A stretch of DNA of 64,000 nucleotides from Pseudoalteromonas nigrifaciens (GTDB lineage Bacteria; Pseudomonadota; Gammaproteobacteria; Enterobacterales; Alteromonadaceae). The DNA lies in NCBI RefSeq assembly GCF_002221505.1, contig NZ_CP011036.1, positions 1,860,001 to 1,924,000 on the forward strand, read 5' to 3'. Below, in pieces: positions 8,046 through 17,447 of the stretch. The first letter of the stretch is position 1. The number at the start of each line of letters is the position of its first letter. The translations under genes were made by a program, and so were the position numbers. The notes under the pieces are model-generated. The model made no database searches. It was not told the DNA's origin and saw nothing but the letters and a program-made list of their open reading frames with translations.

Positions 8046-9692
8046 ATGATCACCCGGGAAACCATGGAATTTGATGTAGTTGTTGTAGGTGCAGGCCCAG
8101 CGGGTCTTGCATGTGCAATAAAACTGGCACAACAAGCGCAAAATAAACAACAAGAATGCATGATCTGTGTCGTTGAAAAAGGTTCAGAAGTGGGTGCTCA
8201 TATACTCTCTGGTGCCGTGTTTGAAACCAAAGCGCTGGATGAATTACTGCCAAATTGGCAAGATCTCAACGCCCCTGTAACCACCAAAGTAGCAAAGGAT
8301 GAAATTTACTGGTTTAACAACGAACAAAAAGCCACCGCTATTCCGCACTTTGCCACACCAAAAACCTTTCATAATGATGGCAATTATATTGTCTCTATGG
8401 GGAATGTTTGTCGCTGGTTAGCTGAGCAAGCAGAAGCACTGGGAGTCGAGATTTTTCCTGGGTTTAGTGCGCATTCGCTTATTATTGAAGACGACACAGT
8501 AAAAGGCATTATTACTGGCGATATGGGCCTTGATAAAGACGGCAACGAAAAAGATGGTTACATGCCTGGCATGGAGCTACGCGCTAAATACACCGTATTT
8601 GCCGAAGGTTGTCGTGGTCATTTGGGCAAACAACTCATTAATGAATTTGCCCTCGATGATGAGTCATCACCGCAGCACTATGGCTTAGGCTTAAAAGAAA
8701 TTTGGCAAATTGATGAAAGTAAGCATCAATTAGGCACAGTAGTACACGGTACAGGCTGGCCATTACAAGGCGATACTAACGGCGGCGCATTTATGTACCA
8801 CTGTGAAAACAACCAAGTTGTGGTAGGACTGATTGTTGATCTCAACTACTCAAACCCGCATTTAAGCCCGTTTGATGAGTTTCAGCGCATGAAACACCAT
8901 CCTGTGTTTAAAAATGTATTAGCAGGCGGCGAACGTGTTGCTTATGGTGCTCGTGCTATTGCTAAAGGCGGCTTGCACTCATTACCAAAAATGCATTTTC
9001 CTGGTGGGTTATTGGTAGGCTGCGATGCAGGTACGCTTAACTTTGCAAAAATTAAAGGTAATCATACTGCAATGAAGTCGGGTATGGTGGCAGCTGAAGT
9101 TATTTTTAAAGCATTAGAAAATGAGCAAGCAAATACCGACTTAAGCGAGTTTAAAGACGCGTTTGAGCAATCTTGGGCTTATAAAGAATTGCAGCAATCA
9201 CGTAACTTTGGCCCTGTTATGCACAAGTTAGGTAAGTTTGTTGGTGGCGCATATAACACCCTAGATCAAAATATTTTTAATGGTTGCTTGCCATTTACCT
9301 TTAAAGATAACACCCCAGATCACGATACTTTAGTTGATGCGGCGGATGCCGATAAAATAGTGTATCCAAAACCCGATGGTAAACTCAGTTTTGATAAGTT
9401 GTCGTCGGTATTTTTATCAAATACTAACCACGAAGAGTCACAGCCGTGTCATTTGCAATTAAAAGATCCGAGTATTCCAATTGCAGTAAACTTAGTTAAA
9501 TTTGATGAACCAGCGCAGCGGTATTGCCCTGCTGGGGTTTATGAAATTCAAGAAATTGCTGGCACTAAAGAGTTTGTGATTAACTCGCAAAACTGCGTGC
9601 ATTGTAAAACCTGCGATATTAAAGATCCGAGCCAAAATATTACTTGGGTAACTCCGGAGGGGACTGGCGGGCCAAATTATCCTAATATGTAG
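8046..9692 (+). CDS. etfD: Electron transfer flavoprotein:ubiquinone oxidoreductase
   Basis: Membrane-associated FAD and 4Fe-4S enzyme (548 aa) that moves electrons from reduced ETF to ubiquinone. The N-terminal FAD motif is GAGPAG at residues 15-20. The C-terminus has the ferredoxin-like cluster ligands: one Cys in RYCPAG and three in CVHCKTC. GAGG at 8037-8040 is well spaced for the ATG at 8046; a second in-frame ATG at 8064 is less likely. It is divergent from etfBA across about 220 bases. The symbol is not uniform in bacteria (also called etf-QO). Confidence 0.96.
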   Translation: MITRETMEFDVVVVGAGPAGLACAIKLAQQAQNKQQECMICVVEKGSEVGAHILSGAVFETKALDELLPNWQDLNAPVTTKVAKDEIYWFNNEQKATAIPHFATPKTFHNDGNYIVSMGNVCRWLAEQAEALGVEIFPGFSAHSLIIEDDTVKGIITGDMGLDKDGNEKDGYMPGMELRAKYTVFAEGCRGHLGKQLINEFALDDESSPQHYGLGLKEIWQIDESKHQLGTVVHGTGWPLQGDTNGGAFMYHCENNQVVVGLIVDLNYSNPHLSPFDEFQRMKHHPVFKNVLAGGERVAYGARAIAKGGLHSLPKMHFPGGLLVGCDAGTLNFAKIKGNHTAMKSGMVAAEVIFKALENEQANTDLSEFKDAFEQSWAYKELQQSRNFGPVMHKLGKFVGGAYNTLDQNIFNGCLPFTFKDNTPDHDTLVDAADADKIVYPKPDGKLSFDKLSSVFLSNTNHEESQPCHLQLKDPSIPIAVNLVKFDEPAQRYCPAGVYEIQEIAGTKEFVINSQNCVHCKTCDIKDPSQNITWVTPEGTGGPNYPNM

Positions 9693-9751
9693 TTATTATT
9701 GTTAATAAAAAGTAGGTTTTTACATATAAATTATAAACCTACACTAATTTG

Positions 9752-9773
9752 CAGGGGCTTGTGCCCCTGTTTT
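9752..9773 (+). terminator. Intrinsic terminator of ETF-QO gene
   Basis: CAGGGGC, loop TTGT, GCCCCTG, then TTTT. A weaker hairpin (GTAGGTTT and AAACCTAC) lies just upstream at 9711-9741. Confidence 0.8.
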
Positions 9774-9813
9774 GCGCTATGCTTACCCTAGTTTTTATAA
9801 AAGAGAATTAGTT

Positions 9814-10278
9814 ATGCCGTCGTCAAAAGTTGTTTTTCGTTTTTTAGCAGAGCCTACTGATGTAAATTTTGGTGGTAAAGTGCATGGTGGAGCCGTCATG
9901 AAGTGGATTGACCAAGCTGGCTATGCATGTGCTGCAGGCTGGAGTGGCCATTACTGTGTTACCGTATCTGTTGCTGGGGTGAAGTTTAGACGCCCTATTT
10001 TAGTAGGCCAAATTGTTGAAGTGGAAGCTAAAATAGCGCATACCGGTAAAACCAGTATGCAAATATTTATTCAAGTGCGTTGTGGCGACCCCAAAACACA
10101 AAATATGGTTGAAACCAACCACTGTGTTATTAGCTTTATTGCTATGGATGAAACCGGTTACCCAGTAGCAGTGCCTTCTTTTAAAGCGATTACCGAAGAA
10201 GATTTAAAATTAGAAAACTACGCTATAAAAATGAAAGAAATTGCAATAGAGACGGAAAACTTACTGCATAAGGTATAA
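9814..10278 (+). CDS. Acyl-CoA thioesterase, hotdog fold (YciA/BACH type)
   Basis: Predicted cytoplasmic thioesterase of 154 aa that hydrolyses acyl-CoA to free acid and CoA. It has the family block TDVNFGGKVHGGAVMKWID at the N-terminus, where the Asn and Gly-rich loop and the Asp near its end form the active region, followed by one hotdog domain. I start it at ATG 9814, preceded by AGAG at 9802-9805. A longer frame from a TTG at 9772 would begin inside the previous terminator's T-run and lacks family similarity. Chain-length specificity cannot be read from the sequence. Confidence 0.88.
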   Translation: MPSSKVVFRFLAEPTDVNFGGKVHGGAVMKWIDQAGYACAAGWSGHYCVTVSVAGVKFRRPILVGQIVEVEAKIAHTGKTSMQIFIQVRCGDPKTQNMVETNHCVISFIAMDETGYPVAVPSFKAITEEDLKLENYAIKMKEIAIETENLLHKV

Positions 10279-10285
10279 GTAACTA

Positions 10286-10315
10286 AAGTGTGCCTGTAAA
10301 AACCTCACACTTTTT
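10286..10315 (+). terminator. Weak intrinsic terminator of thioesterase gene
   Basis: AAGTGTG and CACACTT arms with a 13-base loop and trailing T residues, just after the stop codon. Confidence 0.5.
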
Positions 10316-10382
10316 GTAAAACATGCAATTGAGCTTAGAAAGTAACAACTAATAAAAGTTCACTGCTGTACACGTATCATAC

Positions 10383-10432
10383 AAACGGCCATAAAAACCA
10401 ATACTAAAGTAGGTTTTTATGGCCGTTTTTTT
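10383..10432 (+). terminator. Strong long-stem intrinsic terminator
   Basis: A 17-bp perfect stem (AAACGGCCATAAAAACC and its complement) with a 12-base loop and about six terminal T residues. It lies 100 bases after the thioesterase gene, which already has a weaker hairpin, so it may instead end an unannotated small RNA. Confidence 0.85.
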
Positions 10433-10468
10433 ATGTTTTTAATAATTGGCATGCTCACTGCACCTACC

Positions 10469-10498
10469 TTGATGACGTTTGATTTAATTACATCTTAT
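10469..10498 (+). promoter_or_regulatory. Candidate promoter of the outer-membrane barrel gene
   Basis: TTGATG at 10469-10474 and TCTTAT at 10493-10498 are 18 bases apart. Only a moderate match to the sigma-70 consensus. Confidence 0.3.
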
Positions 10499-10539
10499 TT
10501 TTTCAAGCATTTGATTTTTATTATTAAAGGAGCTAATTC

Positions 10540-11109
10540 ATGATTAAAACACTTTCTCTTTCTACACTTGCTTTAGTAACACTGGGTTTTAATACTGCAG
10601 CTAAGGCTGATATTGCTGATTTCGATTCTCCACGTATCTACACGGGTGTTGGTTACGGTCAATATTCTTTTGAATTTGAAGACAGTGACAAAGACACTGA
10701 CTTTGACGACGATGCACAAATGCTAAAAGGTTACGTTGGCGCACAATTTAACGAGTATTTAAGCTTAGAGCTTGCTTATCAAAACTTTGATGAAGTAAGT
10801 GATGTGGACAGCAAAGCTGAAATTGATGGCGTATCGCTTGCCGCACGCTTGGGCTACCCTATTACAGAGAGTTTTTCTGTGTATGCAAAAGGCGGTTGGC
10901 TTGAGTGGGATGCAGAATACACACAAGATTTACCAGTAGGTTCTGTTTCAGCTTCTACAGATGGTGGTGATGCGTTTTACGGTGCAGGTATTGAATATGC
11001 ACTTACAACAAACGTTCAATTTCGTTTAGAGTATGAACGCTATAAACTTGATGACGATATTGACCCAGATATGGATGTAGCGTCTGTATCAGTGCAGTAC
11101 ATGTTTTAA
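10540..11109 (+). CDS. Small outer-membrane beta-barrel protein (OmpA-like barrel, porin family)
   Basis: A 189-aa exported protein. Residues 1-23 are a Sec signal peptide ending in AAKA. The mature part is acidic, alternates short aromatic and polar strands typical of an 8-stranded barrel, and ends in VQYMF with the terminal Phe used in outer-membrane assembly. It has no OmpA C-terminal peptidoglycan domain. AAGGAG precedes the ATG with good spacing. The mature N-terminus is rich in Asp and Glu (DSDKDTDFDDDAQ), which might form an exposed loop. Monocistronic; ligand or function unknown. Confidence 0.8.
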   Translation: MIKTLSLSTLALVTLGFNTAAKADIADFDSPRIYTGVGYGQYSFEFEDSDKDTDFDDDAQMLKGYVGAQFNEYLSLELAYQNFDEVSDVDSKAEIDGVSLAARLGYPITESFSVYAKGGWLEWDAEYTQDLPVGSVSASTDGGDAFYGAGIEYALTTNVQFRLEYERYKLDDDIDPDMDVASVSVQYMF

Positions 11110-11130
11110 TTAAACCCTAAAACGTGTGTA

Positions 11131-11157
11131 AAAGGTAAGCTTAGGCTTACCTTTTTT
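11131..11157 (+). terminator. Intrinsic terminator of the barrel gene
   Basis: AAAGGTAAGC, loop TTAG, GCTTACCTTT and a T-run. Confidence 0.9.
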
Positions 11158-11233
11158 GTTTTGAGTGGTTTAAACGCACATGCATATAAACCACTTAGTC
11201 TAATCAATACCTTTTAGACTAGGCTTCTATAAG

Positions 11234-11430
11234 TAACCTGAGCTCTGGTTAAGAGATTTACTAACGTATTAAATCATAGTTATATTTAATTTTATTTTCT
11301 CTAGCCAGAGATTTTCAGTGAAAATAAGGCGAATTTACGCGTCAATAGCTGGCCTATTGCAAGTAAATTCAACGCAGTTAGCGCTGAAAGTAGCTGCTTG
11401 AGATAGGTTTATTATCCGGAGCTCAGGTTA
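11234..11430. mobile_element. MITE-like foldback repeat, long copy B
   Basis: A 197-bp non-coding element with 15-bp terminal inverted repeats: left TAACCTGAGCTCTGG, right end complementary to TAACCTGAGCTCCGG (14 of 15 match). Further inverted pairs are nested inside: TTTCAG/CTGAAA, GAATTTAC/GTAAATTC and CAATAG/CTATTG around a CTGGC centre, so a transcript or single strand could fold into one long hairpin. Its right half matches copy A at 5936-6026 in inverted orientation. The 403-bp gap between the barrel gene and trmO holds only the terminator and this element. I see no transposase and no clear target duplication. Confidence 0.75.
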
Positions 11431-11512
11431 AGTAATAAACTCACTTACAAGTAATGCCATAAACGCTAAATATGGGTAGAATAGCGCTCTATTTCATTTG
11501 CACCCGAGTACT

Positions 11513-12217
11513 ATGAGCGATTATACCATTTCGGCTATTGGCCACATTCAATCTCCTTATAAACAAAAGTTTGCTATACCTAGGCAACCTCGTTTAGTGC
11601 CAGAAGCTAAAGCAAAGCTTATTTTTGCGCCTGACTTTAATCGTGAAGAATTTGTACGCGGGCTCGATGAGTTTAGCCATATTTGGCTGCTATTTCGTTT
11701 TCATGAAACAGCCGACAAAGGCTATTCGGCTATGGTGCGCCCGCCTCGTTTAGGTGGTAATGCCCGCAAAGGCGTGTTTGCCACGCGAGCCACTTTTAGG
11801 CCTAACGCCATTGGTATGAGCGCGGTAAAACTAGAAGGTATAGAGTATAAAAATGGCCAACTGAGCTTATTACTCGCCGGAATAGATTTACTCGATGGCA
11901 CACCAATAATCGATATAAAGCCTTACTTACCCTATTCTGACTCTATGCCAGAGGCCAGTGCGGGGTTTGCCGACACCCGCCCAGAAACCCACATGAGCGT
12001 TGAATTTACCCCTGAAGTCCTTAATTTTATTGCGCAGCAAACGCAATATCCAGATTTACAGGCGTTTATAAGTAATGTGCTAAAGCAAGATCCTCGCCCT
12101 GCTTATAAAAAGCAAAAAGACGGACAGCAAAGCTACGGCATGACTTTGTATAACTATAATATTTGCTGGCAAGTTAATGAGTCACATAATTTAGTTACTA
12201 GTATAGAAAATACCTAA
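11513..12217 (+). CDS. trmO: tRNA (N6-threonylcarbamoyladenosine37-N6)-methyltransferase TrmO
   Basis: S-adenosylmethionine-dependent enzyme (234 aa) that methylates the t6A37 base of tRNA-Thr to m6t6A. It aligns with E. coli TrmO (YaeB) along its whole length: IGHIQSPYKQKFAIPRQP at the N-terminus, the PPRLGGNARKGVFATRATFRPN block of the beta-barrel fold, LLDGTPIIDIKPYLPY, and a QDPRPAY C-terminal segment. I start at ATG 11513; the longer TTG start at 11498 has no support. It lies between the repeat element and proS on the same strand. Confidence 0.93.
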   Translation: MSDYTISAIGHIQSPYKQKFAIPRQPRLVPEAKAKLIFAPDFNREEFVRGLDEFSHIWLLFRFHETADKGYSAMVRPPRLGGNARKGVFATRATFRPNAIGMSAVKLEGIEYKNGQLSLLLAGIDLLDGTPIIDIKPYLPYSDSMPEASAGFADTRPETHMSVEFTPEVLNFIAQQTQYPDLQAFISNVLKQDPRPAYKKQKDGQQSYGMTLYNYNICWQVNESHNLVTSIENT

Positions 12218-12311
12218 ATAATTTATCACTTAGCGCTTTAGTGTAAATGCAACCGCTGGTAGACTGAAGCCCTTACAATATGTACATAATTACTCTAATT
12301 TCGGAAACAAC

Positions 12312-14036
12312 ATGCGTACCAGTCAATATATACTCGCCACACTTAAAGAAACGCCTTCGGATGCTGAAATTGTATCGCATCAATTAATGCTTAGAGCCGG
12401 TATGATCCGTCGTGTCGCTTCGGGTTTATACACTTGGTTACCCACTGGGTTACGGGTACTTAGAAAAGTAGAAAATATCGTACGTGAAGAAATGAATAAA
12501 GCCAATGCGATTGAAATGCTGATGCCAGTAATTCAACCAGCAGATTTATGGGAAGAATCAGGTCGTTGGGATGAGTTTGGTCCTGAACTTATGCGTTTTA
12601 CCGATCGTCATAATCGTACCTTTGCGCTTGGCCCAACTCACGAAGAAGTGATCACTGATTTTGTTCGTAAAGAAATTAGCAGCTATAAACAGCTACCAAT
12701 TTCTTTATACCAAATACAAACTAAAGTGCGCGACGAACGTCGTCCGCGTTTTGGTGTAATGCGCGCCCGCGAATTTACAATGAAAGATGCCTATTCATTT
12801 CACTTAAGTGATGAGTGTTTAGATGCAACGTATCAAGTAATGCACAAAGCGTATTGTAATATTTTTGAGCGTTTAAACTTAGACTACCGCCCTGTTATTG
12901 CCGACACGGGTTCTATTGGTGGTAGCGTATCGCATGAGTTTCATGTACTTGCAGAATCTGGTGAAGACGCTATTGCATTTAGTGATGGCAGCGACTACGC
13001 AGCAAATATTGAAAAAGCAGAAGCACTTGCACCAAGCGAGCCACGCCCAGCTGCAACAAAAGAGCTTAAAGCGTTTCCAACGCCTGACGCTAAAACAATT
13101 AACGAGCTTAAAAAGCACTACGGTGTTAAACCACATCGCGGTGTTAAAACATTAATCGTTTACGCTACGCCTGATGAAAACGGGGTACGTGGTTTAGTTG
13201 CGCTAGTTTTACGCGGCGATCACGACCTTAACGAACTAAAAGCTGAAAAACACCCGTTAGTAGATTCTCCGCTTGAAATGGCAACAGAGGCAGACATTGT
13301 TGCTGCTATTGGTGCAAAACCTGGCTCATTAGGTCCGGTTGGCCTGTCTATGCCAATTATTGTTGATAGAAGCGCTAACATACTAGCTGACTTTGTTGCC
13401 GGCGCTAATAAAGACGACGAGCATTACAGCGGCATTAACTGGGATCGTGATGTAACTGATTATGAAGTTGCTGATATACGTAATATTGTAGAAGGCGATG
13501 CAAGCCCATGTGGCCAAGGCACTTTACAAATTAAACGTGGTATTGAAGTTGGCCATATTTTCCAACTTGGCACTAAATACTCACAAGCAATGAAGGCTGG
13601 CGTATTAAACGAATCAGGTAAAAACCAAATAATGACTATGGGTTGTTATGGTATTGGTGTGTCGCGTATTGTTGCTGCAGCAATCGAGCAAAACAACGAC
13701 CAATACGGTATTATTTGGCCACAACCAATTGCACCGTTTGATTTAGCTATTGTGCCTATGAATATGCATAAGTCGCATCGTATTCCAGATATTGCTAACA
13801 ACCTTTACCAAGGCTTAAAAGATGCTGGCCTTGATGTGTTATTTGATGACCGTAAAGAGCGCCCTGGCGTTATGTTTAACGACATGGAATTAATTGGCGT
13901 ACCATTTACATTAGTTATTGGCGAGCGCAACCTTGATGAAAACAAAGTTGAACTTAAAAACCGCCGCACTGGTGAAAAGCTAATGATTGATATTGATACA
14001 GCAATCGATGCAATTAAAGCAGCTGTTAAAGGTTAA
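12312..14036 (+). CDS. proS: Prolyl-tRNA synthetase
   Basis: Class II synthetase of 574 aa, bacterial type. It has motif 1/2 regions with [11 protein letters not shown] and [16 protein letters not shown], an inserted YbaK-like editing domain that removes mischarged Ala (about residues 225-405), the motif 3 region GCYGIGVSR, and a C-terminal anticodon domain. Length and sequence match E. coli ProS closely. It starts at ATG 12312 after TCGGAAAC and is closed by a palindromic terminator 27 bases after the stop. Confidence 0.97.
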   Translation: MRTSQYILATLKETPSDAEIVSHQLMLRAGMIRRVASGLYTWLPTGLRVLRKVENIVREEMNKANAIEMLMPVIQPADLWEESGRWDEFGPELMRFTDRHNRTFALGPTHEEVITDFVRKEISSYKQLPISLYQIQTKVRDERRPRFGVMRAREFTMKDAYSFHLSDECLDATYQVMHKAYCNIFERLNLDYRPVIADTGSIGGSVSHEFHVLAESGEDAIAFSDGSDYAANIEKAEALAPSEPRPAATKELKAFPTPDAKTINELKKHYGVKPHRGVKTLIVYATPDENGVRGLVALVLRGDHDLNELKAEKHPLVDSPLEMATEADIVAAIGAKPGSLGPVGLSMPIIVDRSANILADFVAGANKDDEHYSGINWDRDVTDYEVADIRNIVEGDASPCGQGTLQIKRGIEVGHIFQLGTKYSQAMKAGVLNESGKNQIMTMGCYGIGVSRIVAAAIEQNNDQYGIIWPQPIAPFDLAIVPMNMHKSHRIPDIANNLYQGLKDAGLDVLFDDRKERPGVMFNDMELIGVPFTLVIGERNLDENKVELKNRRTGEKLMIDIDTAIDAIKAAVKG

Positions 14037-14062
14037 GCATAAAATACACTTAACTATAAATA

Positions 14063-14089
14063 AAAAAACCGCTTTAAAGCGGTTTTTTT
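14063..14089. terminator. Bidirectional intrinsic terminator between proS and the histidine kinase
   Basis: Perfect palindrome: AAAAAACCGCTTT followed by its complement AAAGCGGTTTTTT. It can end both convergent genes. Confidence 0.9.
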
Positions 14090-14158
14090 ATATCTAAAAT
14101 ATAATCACTTCAGCTAAAAAAAGGTGACTTATTAAAAGCCGCCTATTTCGCTTTAGTG

Positions 14159-17100
14159 TTAACTCAACCACGTAATAAGCTTGTCTTTTAACGTTTGCGG
14201 CTTAATTGGTTTAGTAATGTAGTCGTTCATACCGGCCGTTAAACAACGCTCTCTGTCGCCTTCCATTGCACTTGCTGTCATCGCAATGATAGGCACATGA
14301 ATATACTCTATTCCGGCTTTGGCGTTTCTAATTTCGCTGGTGGTATCGTAGCCGTTTAAATTAGGCATTTGGCAATCCATTAAAATAACGTTAAAAGGTT
14401 GCTGTTTATTACTCTTTAACGCCTCTAAAGCTTCAAGACCGTCAGATGCACAGGTGATTTTAACTTTAGTGTGCTTTAAAATCGCTTTAGCCACTTCTAT
14501 GTTGATCATATTATCGTCAACTAAAAGCACATGATAAGCTGATAAGTCTGCATCTACAGGCTCTTCAATTAAGCTCTTTGGTGGGGTAATAACAAACTCG
14601 CTACTGGCACCAAATAAACTCGCTAATTTGTAACTAAACTCATCTTGGGTAAGCGGTTTATTTAAAATATGTAGATGATCAGGAAATACTTTTTTCGATT
14701 GTTTGTTCATCACCATATCACGTAAAATTAGTACATATTTTTTATCGTACTGTTTGCAAAAGCTAATCAGGGCATTAACTTGTGGATGGTCGTCGTCAAT
14801 AATTAATAAGTCCGCTTCAAACTCATCATGCTCACTAAAGTAATCTAACCTAACAATATTACTTTTATCTACTTTGCAAGTTTGCAGTAATAAATCGCAC
14901 ACATTGTTATACACATTATCGCGAGCAATTAATGCAGCAACATCAATACTGGTAGCAAGCTCAATACCGGTATTTAGCTTTTTCTGGGGTGCTACATGCA
15001 GCTCAACGGTTGCAGTAAAAGTACTCCCTACCCCTTTTTCGCTTGTTAGCGATATATTACCACCCATTAATTGCGCTAGCTTTTTACAAATTGATAAACC
15101 CAAGCCGGTACCGCCAAAATGGCGTGTGGTGCTTGAATCTTCTTGGGTAAACACTTCAAATAGTTTATCTATATTTTCAGCTGCTATGCCAATTCCAGTG
15201 TCTTTAACCGCAAAACTCATCTGTAATTTAGTATCGGTAATGTATTTAGAGCCTATGGTTAAGCTAACTTCACCTTTGTGAGTAAACTTAAAAGCATTAT
15301 TAACCAAATTAATTAAAATTTGCTTAAGGCGATGGCTGTCACCTACAACCATACGATCAACAATATTGTGGGTGTGTAAAAATACTTCAAGTCCTTTGCG
15401 TTGCCCTTGTAGCGCTAATGAGTTAATCATATCGCTGCACACAGTAACAACATCAAAGCTGTGATTATCAATATCGAGCTTACCCGCTTCTATTTTTGAA
15501 AAATCTAAAATATCATTAATTAAATTCATTAAAGAATTAGCACTGCTATTTGCAAGTTTTAAATAATGATGCTGTTGCTCTGATAAGCCATCTTCTTTAA
15601 GCATTTCTAGCATGCCTAATACCCCGTTCATAGGGGTGCGTATTTCGTGAGAAATATTAGCTACAAAGTCACTTTTAGCTTGGCTTGCTGCTAATGCTTC
15701 ATCTATTGCGCGTTCAAGCTCTCGGGTTCTTTGCGAAACTTTAAGCTCTAAAGTGGTATTAACTCCCTCTAGTTCAGCTTGAATATTTTTAAGCGAACTT
15801 ATGTCTCTTAAAATAGCCGCAACTTGATAACGCTCATTAAACACATCATAAATACTGCTGAGGGTTATTGAGTAGTAGTATTTATTGCCCGAACTGTCGG
15901 TGTGCATGGCTTCAAAGGGCATTTTAGAGCCATTTTTAATGGTTTCTCTTATGCATTTTTCATCTTCTTTATTTAAAGTAAATAAAGAAATAAAATTTAC
16001 GTTATCACTCTCTAGTATATCGCCAAACACTTGCTTAGCTGTGTTATTAAATTGCACCACTTTACCCGACTCTGAAATGCTAAAAATAGCATCTAAGGAG
16101 TTTTCTATTACTGTGTTATTTTGCTCTTTTAACGAGTTAATAAGTAACTTTCGGTTTATAAAGCGCTGATACAGCATGGTCATAACTAAAAACACACCAA
16201 AAAATACAGCTAATGTAGTAATAAAGCTTTGGCGTCTCTCGCTCACTTTTGCTAATAATGTTTGCGTATCTACACTCACAGCAAGCTCGAGTGGCAGCAT
16301 GGCAATATCATTACCAAAATAAATACGCTTTTGCAGTGTGTATTGTTGTGGGTAGTTATTTAACGGCAGCGTTTTGTCTGCAGCCATATTTTGCGCGCCA
16401 ACAGACTCTTGCTCCCAGGTTCTGCTTTTATTAAACTCAAACCCAAAGCGCAGCTCTGGGTTTGGATGATATAAAAACTCACCTTGGTTATTCATTAAAT
16501 AAATTGCAGTGCCTTGCGGAGACTCAAAAGTGAGGCTTTTAAATAGTTGCTCTGCATAATAATTCGTAACTAAAACCGCAGAAACCTGTTTGTTTTTGTC
16601 AAATACAGGTTTTGCTACCCGAAAGGTACTGATATAAGGCTGCTGAATTTTACCATTTTCACGGTTGTAATTTATTGGCGAAATATAAACAGTGTGCTCA
16701 TCAAGCATACTGGTTTTAATAACGTAATCTCGTTGGCCTTTTTGTTGTAATTGCTCGCCTTCGAGTATGGTAATTTTGCCTTGCTCGGTCCGATCAACCC
16801 TTACGACTTCTTGCCCGCCTTCTGCTAGCATTATATAACGCGCTTGTAATATGCTTTCGTCGGTGCGCATAAAGCCAGAAAATATACTCGCTAAGCGATT
16901 TTTCCAAATAGCCATAGGCGTTGCAGATGCTGGATCTGACAATTGATTTTCACTAGCGCGTGATATTGCTTTTATAGGTGGGGTTGCATCTAAAAATCGA
17001 ATGGCGTTAACGCTGTCGGTAAAGTGTTTTTTTAACGATAATGTTTTAGTTTCGAGTTCGCGTTTTAGCTCTATTTGCGCCGTGTGATAAATTTCACTTC

Positions 17101-17218
17101 TTACTTTTTGCTCAAATATATACATTGAAGGCAACGCAATGATCATAAAAATCATTACGGCAAAAAGTATTAGCTTATTACTTTTTGCAACTCTAGATAA
17201 AAAATTTCGTTTTAACAT
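14159..17218 (-). CDS. Hybrid sensor histidine kinase with periplasmic sensor, PAS, HisKA, HATPase and receiver domains
   Basis: An inner-membrane sensor of 1019 aa. A membrane segment at about 17-35 and another at about 332-352 bracket a periplasmic region of roughly 295 aa that looks like a dCache-type sensor (a YLMNNQGEFLYHPNP segment). Then come a PAS domain (about 360-475), a short coiled coil, HisKA with SHEIRTPMNG (His524), an HATPase with DTGIGI and GTGLGLSIC, a degenerate receiver-like stretch (about 780-880), and a C-terminal receiver with phospho-acceptor Asp948 in LMDCQMP and Lys1003. No response regulator or Hpt gene is adjacent, so the phosphorelay partner is elsewhere. The ligand is unknown. 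Confidence 0.9.
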   Translation of the reverse strand: MLKRNFLSRVAKSNKLILFAVMIFMIIALPSMYIFEQKVRSEIYHTAQIELKRELETKTLSLKKHFTDSVNAIRFLDATPPIKAISRASENQLSDPASATPMAIWKNRLASIFSGFMRTDESILQARYIMLAEGGQEVVRVDRTEQGKITILEGEQLQQKGQRDYVIKTSMLDEHTVYISPINYNRENGKIQQPYISTFRVAKPVFDKNKQVSAVLVTNYYAEQLFKSLTFESPQGTAIYLMNNQGEFLYHPNPELRFGFEFNKSRTWEQESVGAQNMAADKTLPLNNYPQQYTLQKRIYFGNDIAMLPLELAVSVDTQTLLAKVSERRQSFITTLAVFFGVFLVMTMLYQRFINRKLLINSLKEQNNTVIENSLDAIFSISESGKVVQFNNTAKQVFGDILESDNVNFISLFTLNKEDEKCIRETIKNGSKMPFEAMHTDSSGNKYYYSITLSSIYDVFNERYQVAAILRDISSLKNIQAELEGVNTTLELKVSQRTRELERAIDEALAASQAKSDFVANISHEIRTPMNGVLGMLEMLKEDGLSEQQHHYLKLANSSANSLMNLINDILDFSKIEAGKLDIDNHSFDVVTVCSDMINSLALQGQRKGLEVFLHTHNIVDRMVVGDSHRLKQILINLVNNAFKFTHKGEVSLTIGSKYITDTKLQMSFAVKDTGIGIAAENIDKLFEVFTQEDSSTTRHFGGTGLGLSICKKLAQLMGGNISLTSEKGVGSTFTATVELHVAPQKKLNTGIELATSIDVAALIARDNVYNNVCDLLLQTCKVDKSNIVRLDYFSEHDEFEADLLIIDDDHPQVNALISFCKQYDKKYVLILRDMVMNKQSKKVFPDHLHILNKPLTQDEFSYKLASLFGASSEFVITPPKSLIEEPVDADLSAYHVLLVDDNMINIEVAKAILKHTKVKITCASDGLEALEALKSNKQQPFNVILMDCQMPNLNGYDTTSEIRNAKAGIEYIHVPIIAMTASAMEGDRERCLTAGMNDYITKPIKPQTLKDKLITWLS

Positions 17219-17397
17219 TTACTATTACCTACACTATAGTACTTACATAAGTAGTCTAGATTGAGAAACAATAAACCTCAAAATTAATTACTTACCTCTT
17301 TTATTTGCAATAAAGAGTGCCAAATTATGAAGTGTATTCTACCACTACCATTGCTCTTAATGAAATAAACTAAACGCTATTTATATTTGTTTATAAA

Positions 17398-17422
17398 TGA
17401 AAAAGGCAGCGAGTGCTGCCTT
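17398..17422 (-). terminator. Intrinsic terminator of the natAB/DUF3025 operon
   Basis: On the minus strand AAGGCAGC, a 4-base loop, GCTGCCTT and a T-run follow the natB-like stop by 25 bases. Confidence 0.8.
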
Positions 17423-17447
17423 CAAAACTTAAAGCTTTGTCTATTAA

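Noticed and set aside
9772..9813. Longer thioesterase start at TTG 9772
   Set aside because: It begins in the T-run of the previous terminator and adds residues with no family similarity; ATG 9814 has a proper ribosome site.
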